Positions 17,301 to 24,382 of a stretch of 64,000 nt of DNA are shown in pieces. The position numbers and the translations under genes are program-made. This stretch comes from Neobacillus muris (lineage in GTDB: Bacteria; Bacillota; Bacilli; Bacillales; Cytobacillaceae). Within the stretch, counting starts at the first letter, position 1; each line of letters starts with the position of its first letter. Where the stretch lies: positions 1-64,000 of the forward strand of contig NZ_CALPDF010000010.1 in NCBI RefSeq assembly GCF_943193175.1. The letters run 5' to 3'. The notes under the pieces are model-generated. The model was not told where the DNA came from. It did no database searches and was given only the letters and a program-made list of their open reading frames with translations.

Positions 17301-19140
17301 AAATGAATTTGCTAATAATGGTGATAAGAAGGCAGAACGTCCAAAAGGGCGCGGCCCGAAAGGACGCCAAAGGGGCTCCCAAAAGGGGCAAGGCGCTAAC
17401 CTATCGAAAAGCTTCAAACAATTATTCACGTATTCCCGTGCGTATGTTCCGGCGATTATTGTAGCCCTGATCCTTTCCATGGCAGGGTCTATCTTTAATA
17501 TTATAGGTCCTGACATACTTGGCGATATAACCGATACAATCACGGAAGGTCTGATGACAAGTATTGATATGGATGCCGTTGTCCACGTGGCAACCATTCT
17601 TGCAGTTCTTTATGTTTTAATGTTCGTGTTTCAATATATTCAAGGTTTTATCATGGCAACAGCGACGCAGCGGATCTCTAAAAGCTTGCGGAAAGATCTT
17701 TCAAAAAAGATGAACCGTCTGCCATTAAAATACTTTGACTCCACAAGCACCGGTGATGTTCTTAGCCGTGTTACAAATGATGTAGATATGGTGGGCCAGA
17801 CGCTGAACCAGAGCTTAAGCGGGTTGACTTCAGCCATCACACTATTCCTGGGTTCGCTCGTGATGATGTTTTGGACCAATTGGATCATGGCGATTTCTGC
17901 CGTCCTGTCCACATTTATTGGATTTGCACTGATGTCATTCTTAATTGCTAAGTCACAAGTCTTTTTCGGACGGCAGCAAAAACAACTCGGCAAGCTTAAT
18001 GGATATATTGAGGAGACCTACTCAGGACACAATGTGGTGAAAGCCTATAATGGAGAAAAGCTGGCGAAGGAAGCCTTCCGTGAGATTAACACCGGGTTAT
18101 ACGACAGTGCCTGGAAATCGCAATTCCTGTCTGGACTGATGATGCCATTTATGATGTTTGTCGGAAACCTAGGTTATGTCGTGGTCTGTATTGTCGGTGC
18201 GGCACTTGCCGTTAATGGCCACATATCGTTCGGTGTCATTGTATCCTTTATGTTATACATTCGCCTTTTCACTCAGCCTCTTACCCAGATTGCCCAGGGA
18301 GCCACACAGCTCCAATCAACAGCCGCGGCCAGTGGGCGTGTCTTCGAATTCTTGAATGAAAAAGAGCTGGCGGATGAAGGTGAGAAGAAGGATCGGCTTG
18401 AAACGGTAAATGGTGATGTAAGTTTTAGGAATGTACGCTTTGGTTATAATGAAAATCAGCCGGTTATTAAAAACTTCTCAGTTAACGTCAAGGCTGGCCA
18501 AAAAGTCGCGATTGTCGGCCCTACCGGAGCGGGCAAGACCACTCTGGTTAATTTGCTGATGCGTTTCTACGAAGTAAATGACGGTGAAATCCTGATTGAT
18601 GGTGTGCCAACCAGCCGTTTAACACGGGAAAATCTACATGATTTGTTCTGTATGGTTCTCCAGGATACTTGGCTGTTTGAAGGCACGATCCGTGAGAATA
18701 TCGTTTATTCCAGTAAGGGAGTCAGTGATGAGGAACTGGAGTCAGCCTGTAAAGCAGTAGGGCTGCACCACTTTATAAAAACCCTGCCTAATGGTTATGA
18801 TACCATTCTTGATGATAAAGCGAGCCTGTCGGCTGGCCAGAAACAGCTGATTACCATTGCCCGAGCCATGGTGAAAACTGCGCCATTGCTTATTTTGGAT
18901 GAGGCAACAAGTTCAGTTGATACACGGACAGAAATGCTGATCCAGGAGGCTATGGACAAATTGACCGTTGGAAAAACATCATTTGTGATCGCTCACAGGC
19001 TTTCTACCATCAAAAACGCTGACATGATTCTTGTAATGAAGGATGGCGACATCATTGAAACAGGAACACATAAAGAATTGCTGAAACAAAATGGCTTCTA
19101 TGCGGAGCTATACAATAGCCAGTTTGAAGAAGCATCATAA
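17293..19140 (+). CDS. Heterodimeric ABC multidrug exporter, subunit 2 (BmrD/YheH-like)
   Basis: A half-transporter of about 615 residues. A basic Gly/Arg/Lys-rich N-terminal tail (about 10-45) is followed by six membrane segments (about 55-340) and a nucleotide-binding domain with Walker A GPTGAGKTT. Walker B is canonical, LILDEATSSVD, with the catalytic glutamate. The signature is LSAGQ rather than LSGGQ, as expected for the partner that completes the degenerate site. Start TTG 17293 lies within the end of the first subunit gene and behind AGGAGG, so the two are translationally coupled. Followed by a strong terminator. Confidence 0.9.
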   Translation: MAENEFANNGDKKAERPKGRGPKGRQRGSQKGQGANLSKSFKQLFTYSRAYVPAIIVALILSMAGSIFNIIGPDILGDITDTITEGLMTSIDMDAVVHVATILAVLYVLMFVFQYIQGFIMATATQRISKSLRKDLSKKMNRLPLKYFDSTSTGDVLSRVTNDVDMVGQTLNQSLSGLTSAITLFLGSLVMMFWTNWIMAISAVLSTFIGFALMSFLIAKSQVFFGRQQKQLGKLNGYIEETYSGHNVVKAYNGEKLAKEAFREINTGLYDSAWKSQFLSGLMMPFMMFVGNLGYVVVCIVGAALAVNGHISFGVIVSFMLYIRLFTQPLTQIAQGATQLQSTAAASGRVFEFLNEKELADEGEKKDRLETVNGDVSFRNVRFGYNENQPVIKNFSVNVKAGQKVAIVGPTGAGKTTLVNLLMRFYEVNDGEILIDGVPTSRLTRENLHDLFCMVLQDTWLFEGTIRENIVYSSKGVSDEELESACKAVGLHHFIKTLPNGYDTILDDKASLSAGQKQLITIARAMVKTAPLLILDEATSSVDTRTEMLIQEAMDKLTVGKTSFVIAHRLSTIKNADMILVMKDGDIIETGTHKELLKQNGFYAELYNSQFEEAS

Positions 19141-19170
19141 TCATTAAGGAATGCTATTTTCTTTTCATAA

Positions 19171-19224
19171 AAATTCCCTGATATCATCAATCCGAAATGG
19201 ATGCTGATATCAGGGAATTTTTTT
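19171..19224 (+). terminator. Terminator of the marR-ABC operon
   Basis: A 16-bp perfect stem (AAATTCCCTGATATCA and its complement) with an 18-base loop, followed by T. Confidence 0.9.
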
Positions 19225-19563
19225 ATAAAGATTAGCTGGATGAAAAATGTTTTCATAAGAATTCTGTTTTTCTGGAAATCTGCAGTGAACAAATCGTGTG
19301 AATGGAACCGGAGGTATATCGGAATTGATGAATATGGATGTTAATATGGGGTCATTTGTGCTGCTTTTTCTGTTGATTGGATAATATTTTTAATTGTCTT
19401 AAGTAATGATTTATTTTAAAATGGAGACTGTAGAAATTGAATTGAACGGTCTAAAAAGAGATCAAATATTTATTTAAGTCTAGTTAAAGATCACTGGGCT
19501 TTTTTCATGCAGCCTTAGTGAGTACTTTAAAAAATATATTTAAAAATGAAGGTGCAATGAAAA
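19225..19563. other. Intergenic stretch with one further terminator-like hairpin
   Basis: No gene recognised. AAGTCTAGT (19476-19484) pairs with ACTGGGCTT (19493-19501) with two G-T pairs and is followed by T, so it looks like a second terminator, perhaps of a lost gene. Confidence 0.5.
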
Positions 19564-19836
19564 ATGAAGTTTCCCAAAAATGTTATATTAGATTCTGTTG
19601 CAGAACGCAGAAATGATCCAAATTATGGGCTTGAGTTTGTTCAAGAGCTTGGGAACGATGATGCTGGATATTCTGAAATGGTTGTCATTATCTTTAAGCA
19701 CAAAGATAAATATTATAGTGTTGACATTCAACATGTAAATGGAGAAAACAATTACGACCATTGGGATGATGAAGTGGAGTGTCCGGAAGTGGTTAGAAAA
19801 GAGGAAATACATTATTATTGGGAAGAAGTGAAATAA
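19564..19836 (+). CDS. Small acidic protein of unknown function
   Basis: A 90-residue protein rich in acidic and aromatic residues (SVDIQHVNGENNYDHWDD, then HYYWEEVK). No signal peptide, membrane segment or family I recognise. GAAGGTG lies about 13 bases before the ATG. It stands alone between terminators. Codon use looks like the neighbours, so I consider it probably real. Confidence 0.5.
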   Translation: MKFPKNVILDSVAERRNDPNYGLEFVQELGNDDAGYSEMVVIIFKHKDKYYSVDIQHVNGENNYDHWDDEVECPEVVRKEEIHYYWEEVK

Positions 19837-19980
19837 AAAAAGCTGCATTGTTGTTAAACAATATATCATTACTCTTAAATGTTTGGTTTTTACATGGTAT
19901 CTACTTGAAATTGTGTAACTATCCATTAGAATTTGAATAACAAAGATTAACCTATTGATACAATTTACATTGTGAGAATG

Positions 19981-20012
19981 CGTCAGCTCTTTAAAGGAGT
20001 TGGCGTTTTTTT
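19981..20012 (+). terminator. Terminator hairpin of a dispersed type
   Basis: CGTCAGCTC pairs with GAGTTGGCG and is followed by seven T. The right arm and T-run match the terminator at 56350-56377 over 17 bases. Confidence 0.75.
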
Positions 20013-20183
20013 ATTTCTGCAGCCATTGAGTTTTGGAACTATCATGGAGAGATTTTTTATTATTAATCAAGATGCCTCTATTGTTATATCCAGCCCTACT
20101 ATTAGAAAGCCAATCATCACTATCAAGCACAGGAAGCTTTTTTATGCCAGAAAAAAACTCTTATATGAAAAAAACTTAACATT

Positions 20184-20216
20184 TGTAAGTTCCTTGTAAC
20201 TGTCATTTTATATAGT
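20184..20216 (+). promoter_or_regulatory. SARP-type promoter before dioxygenase 1
   Basis: TGTAAGT (20184-20190), 4 bases, TGTAACT (20195-20201), 9 bases, then TATAGT (20211-20216). No SigA -35 is present at the right spacing; the heptamers occupy that region. The gap before it, from 19837, otherwise holds only the terminator at 19981. Confidence 0.7.
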
Positions 20217-20260
20217 AAGTTTAGTGGAATTACCACAAAAAATTTTAGGGAGGAATAAAC

Positions 20261-21232
20261 ATGGTTCAGCCTATTAGCGGATTACACCATGTGACATCTG
20301 GAGTGGGTCCGGCACAGGAAGATATCAGTTTTTTTGCGGAAGTAATTGGTCAGCGGATGGTTAAGCAAACTGTTTTGTTTGATGGGGATTTGCCAATCTA
20401 TCATTTATATTATGCGAATCGGCATGCTGAATTAGGCACAGTAATGACAACGTTTCCATATAGGCAGGCAGGCATCAAAGCACGAAAAGGTTCTGGACAA
20501 GTAAAAGTGACTTCCTATACAGCACCAGAAGCTTCATTGGAATTCTGGTTCAATCGTTTTGAAAAGCTTGGTGTTGAACATGGGGATATTGAAGAAAGAT
20601 TTGGCCAGAAAAGGGTTCCATTCATGCACCCATCAGGTCTTGAATTTGAAATTGTCGGGGATGATAATGATCCACGTGAAGGATGGGTAACCGAGGAAAT
20701 TACAGAAGAAAACGCTGTTCGAGGTTTCCACAGTGTGACCATGTCTGTACGCGAGATATCTGAACAAGCAAGATTTTTGACAGAAGCACTTGGCTATAAA
20801 ATGACCGGCCAAGAAGGAGATTACTATCGTTTTGAAATTAATGAAGGCGGTGCAGCGAAAACGATTTTCCTCATCCATGAGCCTAATGTGCCGTCGGGCA
20901 GCTGGACTTTTGGGGAAGGTACTGTCCACCATGTCGCTTTTGGGGTGGAAAATGATGAAGTTCTGGCCAAAGTAAAAGCCCATCTCGAGGGATTAGGTTA
21001 TACAGACGCTTCTGATATTAAGGACCGGAATTACTTTCATTCTGTTTATGTACGCTCTCCTGGCGGTATCCTCTGTGAAATTGCCTCCAGTGATATCGGC
21101 TTTGCCATTGACGAGCCGATGGAAAGATTAGGTTCACAAAAATTACTTCCGCCATGGCTTGAGCCCCGCCGTGAAGAAATTCTTTCGCAGCTTGAACCGA
21201 TTGTAAACCCTCAAATTCAAAAAGTGAAATAA
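20261..21232 (+). CDS. Ring-cleaving dioxygenase of the PcpA/LinE/MhqO type (copy 1)
   Basis: A 323-residue two-domain vicinal-oxygen-chelate protein. Candidate Fe(II) ligands are His9/10 (LHHVTSG), His223/224 (VHHVAFG) and Glu273 (LCEIA), the spacing I recall for the hydroquinone dioxygenase PcpA. This family opens hydroquinones next to a hydroxyl to give 4-hydroxymuconic semialdehydes; B. subtilis MhqA/E/O are related quinone-stress enzymes. It is a close paralogue of the protein at 27627. The ribosome site GGGAGG is well placed. Upstream is a SARP-type heptamer promoter, so it probably belongs to the regulon of the activator at 24383-27220. Substrate specificity cannot be read from sequence. 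Confidence 0.85.
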   Translation: MVQPISGLHHVTSGVGPAQEDISFFAEVIGQRMVKQTVLFDGDLPIYHLYYANRHAELGTVMTTFPYRQAGIKARKGSGQVKVTSYTAPEASLEFWFNRFEKLGVEHGDIEERFGQKRVPFMHPSGLEFEIVGDDNDPREGWVTEEITEENAVRGFHSVTMSVREISEQARFLTEALGYKMTGQEGDYYRFEINEGGAAKTIFLIHEPNVPSGSWTFGEGTVHHVAFGVENDEVLAKVKAHLEGLGYTDASDIKDRNYFHSVYVRSPGGILCEIASSDIGFAIDEPMERLGSQKLLPPWLEPRREEILSQLEPIVNPQIQKVK

Positions 21233-21297
21233 TGCATGGCAAAATTATGGTTCCGTCAAATGAATTTGATGGGACCTTTTTCAATTGCCTTCAAAAG

Positions 21298-21341
21298 TGT
21301 AAGAACGATGTAAGGTGAATGAAGTAAGCTGACATTATATT
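21298..21341 (+). promoter_or_regulatory. SARP-type promoter before the esterase gene
   Basis: TGTAAGA (21298-21304), 4 bases, TGTAAGG (21309-21315), 4 bases, a degenerate third heptamer TGAAGTA (21320-21326), 9 bases, then TATATT (21336-21341). It has the same 11-base period and 9-base gap as the site at 27521. Confidence 0.65.
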
Positions 21342-21373
21342 TTATTATCCTGCAAACTTTGGAGGCGATCCAT

Positions 21374-22018
21374 ATGAACGTACACATGCAAGAGGAAACG
21401 ATAATTCAAGGTACAGTCTTTTCGGAGGCAAAGGCTTTTGTTCTTTCTCTGCATGGCAGAAATCAATCCCCAGGAACTATTCTTGAAATCGCGGATCGTA
21501 TCGGGCAGGACGGAGTACATTACGCTGCCCCTCAGGCTTTTCAAAACAGCTGGTATCCAGAAGGATTTATGGCACCAATCGGAAAAAATGAACCCTTTTT
21601 AACCTACTCGTTGGATGTTTGCAAAAACATATTGCAACAATGGGCAGATCAAGGTGTCCCAACCGATAAAATGGTCTTGATGGGTTTTTCACAGGGTGCA
21701 TGCCTAGCGGCGGAATTTGCTTTTAGGCATCCTAAACGATACGGCGGGATTTTGATTTTAACAGGAGGGCTGATTGGCCCTGAGGCAACAAACAGGCCAA
21801 TAAAGGGAACCTTTTCTGGTACTCCTGTTTTTTTAGGTTCCAGTGATGTAGATGGCTGGGTTCCAATTGAACGGGTTCATGAATCAGAAGCCATGTTTAT
21901 CAAGATGGGGGCCAAAACGGATAAACGAATTTACGAAGGAATGGACCATATCGTGAATGATGACGAAATAAATGCTGCCCGGTCGATGATTCAACAGGTT
22001 ATAGGCGAAAAAAAGTAG
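21374..22018 (+). CDS. Phospholipase/carboxylesterase-family hydrolase (MhqD-like)
   Basis: About 214 residues, alpha/beta-hydrolase fold. The catalytic elbow GFSQGA carries the serine nucleophile. SLHGRNQSP supplies the oxyanion strand, an Asp lies in GSSDVDGWVP and a His in GMDHIVND. It resembles MhqD, which in B. subtilis is encoded beside the dioxygenase MhqE. ATG 21374 is chosen because GGAGG ends 8 bases upstream. It could hydrolyse an aryl or lactone ester made upstream of ring cleavage; the substrate is inferred. It has its own heptamer promoter. Confidence 0.8.
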   Translation: MNVHMQEETIIQGTVFSEAKAFVLSLHGRNQSPGTILEIADRIGQDGVHYAAPQAFQNSWYPEGFMAPIGKNEPFLTYSLDVCKNILQQWADQGVPTDKMVLMGFSQGACLAAEFAFRHPKRYGGILILTGGLIGPEATNRPIKGTFSGTPVFLGSSDVDGWVPIERVHESEAMFIKMGAKTDKRIYEGMDHIVNDDEINAARSMIQQVIGEKK

Positions 22019-22112
22019 AGTTCAAATTGAAACCGAAAAAATGTGGACACATCCATACAAACTGGCAATCTGAGCATCTACATATATTTTTTTTAGTGGG
22101 GGGATTTTACTA

Positions 22113-22883
22113 ATGGAATTTCAGACAAGGATTGGCAGATCAACAGTAGATACCATTCAAGTACATGGGTATGATCTGGCTAAAGATTTGATTGGGAAAA
22201 TCACACTGGCTGATATGGCATATCTTGGTGCAAAACATCGCATACCAACTGAAAAGGAATCCAAAATGTTAAATGCTATTCTGGTTGCAATTTGCGAGCA
22301 TGGGTTTACGCCAAGTTCCCTGTCAGCACGATTAACGTATCTGGGGGCACCCGAAGCTGTACAGGCAGCTGTAGCAGCAGGATTGCTTGGAGCAGGAACT
22401 GTCTATTTAGGAGCGATGGAATATGTTGCGGAGATGCTGCAAAACGCTTTTGAAGAATATGGTAAGGAAAGAAAGATAGAGGAATTGGCTTCGATCGTCA
22501 TAAAAGATCGAAAGGAAAAAGGGCTTCAAGTTCCCGGTTTCGGCCATCATATTCATAAATTTGGAGATCCGCGCACCGGAGTGTTATATGAAGTGGCAAA
22601 GGAGACAGGTTTTTTTGGCAGGCATTCACAGCTTTTAATAGAAATCCATAAACAATTTTGTGAAGAAAAAGGGAAACAAATTACATTGAATGCGGTTGGA
22701 GCAATTGGTTCGATTATGTCTGATATGGGGTTTGATTACCGGATCGTAAAGTCATTTGCAGTAGCGTCCCGTGCCGTAGGGCTGGTGGCCCATTTAGTAG
22801 AAGATATGGAAAGGGGCAGACAAAATAGCATTGCCCAGCAAGTATTTAAATATGTTGAAGATAATACTGATTATCAAGGCTAA
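22113..22883 (+). CDS. Short citrate-synthase-like protein (citryl-CoA lyase family)
   Basis: A 256-residue protein equivalent to the catalytic half of citrate synthase. It keeps a CEHGFTPSS histidine, the GFGHHIHKFGDPR block with catalytic His and an Arg/Asp pair, and a C-terminal ASRAVGLVAHLVED helix. Short homologues are annotated as citryl-CoA lyases and cleave or form 3-hydroxy-3-carboxyacyl-CoA esters. It follows the esterase by 94 bases with no terminator between them, so it is probably co-transcribed. Its role in an aromatic pathway is unclear: it may process a CoA ester made by the convergent CoA-transferase. GGGGGG precedes ATG. Confidence 0.7.
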   Translation: MEFQTRIGRSTVDTIQVHGYDLAKDLIGKITLADMAYLGAKHRIPTEKESKMLNAILVAICEHGFTPSSLSARLTYLGAPEAVQAAVAAGLLGAGTVYLGAMEYVAEMLQNAFEEYGKERKIEELASIVIKDRKEKGLQVPGFGHHIHKFGDPRTGVLYEVAKETGFFGRHSQLLIEIHKQFCEEKGKQITLNAVGAIGSIMSDMGFDYRIVKSFAVASRAVGLVAHLVEDMERGRQNSIAQQVFKYVEDNTDYQG

Positions 22884-22886
22884 ATA

Positions 22887-22928
22887 AAATAAGGTCATTC
22901 TCCGCTTAATGGGGAATGACCTTATTTT
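22887..22928. terminator. Bidirectional terminator between convergent genes
   Basis: AAAATAAGGTCATTC and its complement form a long stem with A-rich and T-rich flanks. It serves both the plus-strand lyase gene and the minus-strand scoAB. Confidence 0.85.
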
Positions 22929-22934
22929 ATTCTG

Positions 22935-23600
22935 CTAAATTTGTATTTCTTTTATGTCCTCTGATACAATCAGGGGTGGCTCTGTTACTTTTTGAACGTC
23001 TTCCACAGTAAAACCAGGGGCAATTTCCTTTAACATTAATCCATCTCGTGTCACATCTATGACGGCCAGATCAGTATAAATGCGGTTTACACATCGCAAT
23101 GCAGTTACTGGATAATCCAAGTTCTTGACGATTTTTATTTCTCCATTTTTGCTGGTATGGGTCATGGCGATAACAACCTTTTTGGCTCCAATAGCGATAT
23201 CCATGGCACCACCGATGCTTCCGAGTTTTGCTCCTTTCACCTTCCAGTTTGCCAGATCACCTTTTTCGGAAACTTGCATGCCTCCCAAGATGGCAACATC
23301 AATATGTTTCCCCCTTGCCATTCCAAAAGAATCCGAGGAATGTGAATAGCTGCCGCCAGGAACAAGCGTAACAGGTTCTTTTGAGGCATTGACTAAATCC
23401 GGATCTTCCTCACCGGGTTTCGCCTTTTTTCCCATGCCCAAGACGCCTTGCTCGCTATGGTAAACGATTTCAGCGTCAGGAGCAACATAATTGCTGACTA
23501 AAACAGGGATTCCAATTCCGATGTTTACGACGTCTCCATCCTGAAGATCATGGGCAATCCGTTTGGCAATTTGCTCCCTTGTCAATAAACGTTTTTCCAT
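22935..23600 (-). CDS. scoB: 3-oxoacid CoA-transferase subunit B
   Basis: A 221-residue beta subunit of a type I CoA-transferase. YHSEQGVLGMG carries the catalytic glutamate that forms the enzyme-CoA thioester, and the GGMQVSEKGDLANW segment is typical. It forms a heterotetramer with the product of the preceding gene, overlapping it by one base. Family members use acetoacetate or 3-oxoadipate as acceptor of CoA from succinyl-CoA. In this island, beside maleylacetate reductase, 3-oxoadipate (a PcaJ role) is the most sensible substrate, but sequence alone cannot separate the two. Confidence 0.9.
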   Translation of the reverse strand: MEKRLLTREQIAKRIAHDLQDGDVVNIGIGIPVLVSNYVAPDAEIVYHSEQGVLGMGKKAKPGEEDPDLVNASKEPVTLVPGGSYSHSSDSFGMARGKHIDVAILGGMQVSEKGDLANWKVKGAKLGSIGGAMDIAIGAKKVVIAMTHTSKNGEIKIVKNLDYPVTALRCVNRIYTDLAVIDVTRDGLMLKEIAPGFTVEDVQKVTEPPLIVSEDIKEIQI

Positions 23601-24268
23601 TATAATCCGCTCCTTTTTACAACACGTTGAACAAAAATACCGGGGGTTACAATGGTCTCCGGATCCAGTTCCCCAACTTCCACAATCTCATCCACTTCTG
23701 CAATGGTGATTCTGCCGGCCATTGCCATGAGTGGATTAAAGTTGCGGCCCGATTTGTTATAGACAAGATTGCCCCAACGATCTGCTTTCTTTGCTTTAAT
23801 GAAAGCATAATCACCTCGTATTGCTTTTTCCAGGATGCAAGGGACACCGTTAAACTCTCGTTCTTCCTTGCCAACAGCAACTTCCGTACCCGCTCCTGTT
23901 GGGGTAAAAAACGCCTCGATTCCAACCCCGCCGGCTCTAATCCGTTCAGCTAAGGTTCCCTGCGGCAGTAATTCCATATCGATCTTGCCCTGATTATATT
24001 TTTCTATAAAAACATAGCTTTGTTTGTTATTTGGAAAAGAACACACTAATTTTGACAGCCGGTCATGGAAAATCAGCTTCGCAATGCCTTCCTCATGATA
24101 GCCGGGGTTATTGCTGACACCAATGATCTTTTTTGCACCTTGACTGTACAGCGCTAGAATTAATTCATAGGCAACTCCTGCCCCGCCAAAACCACCAAAT
24201 AATATGGTACTTCCATCCGTAATATCTGCCACTGCTTCATCCATAGAATGATAAATTTTATTAATCAA
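23600..24268 (-). CDS. scoA: 3-oxoacid CoA-transferase subunit A
   Basis: A 222-residue alpha subunit with the glycine-rich CoA-binding loop FGGFGGAGVAYELI near residue 23 and the FFTPTGAGTEVA block. It is the first gene of a two-gene minus-strand unit with scoB. GGAGGGAAA precedes the start. A SARP-type heptamer promoter lies at 24303-24335, placing the transferase under the same activator as the dioxygenases; this is the best evidence that it acts on the ring-cleavage product 3-oxoadipate (a PcaI role). Confidence 0.9.
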   Translation of the reverse strand: MINKIYHSMDEAVADITDGSTILFGGFGGAGVAYELILALYSQGAKKIIGVSNNPGYHEEGIAKLIFHDRLSKLVCSFPNNKQSYVFIEKYNQGKIDMELLPQGTLAERIRAGGVGIEAFFTPTGAGTEVAVGKEEREFNGVPCILEKAIRGDYAFIKAKKADRWGNLVYNKSGRNFNPLMAMAGRITIAEVDEIVEVGELDPETIVTPGIFVQRVVKRSGL

Positions 24269-24302
24269 TAAGATTTCCCTCCATTCATAGTCTTTGTAAA
24301 AT

Positions 24303-24335
24303 ATATTAATAAAGATTACTTACAAAGTTCTTACA
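24303..24335 (-). promoter_or_regulatory. SARP-type promoter before scoAB
   Basis: Read on the minus strand: TGTAAGA (24335-24329), 4 bases, TGTAAGT (24324-24318), 9 bases, then TAATAT (24308-24303). This is the cleanest member of the set. Confidence 0.75.
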
Positions 24336-24382
24336 AATATGCCTGATAAAGAATAGAGGGAAACGGTTCATAGTATCGTCAG

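Noticed and set aside
19972-20199. 75-codon ORF before dioxygenase 1
   Set aside because: It begins inside a terminator hairpin, has no ribosome binding site and overlaps the heptamer promoter.
20170-21360. MhqR-type operators before the dioxygenase and esterase genes
   Set aside because: The MhqR palindrome known from B. subtilis is not visible; the direct heptamer repeats explain the regions better.
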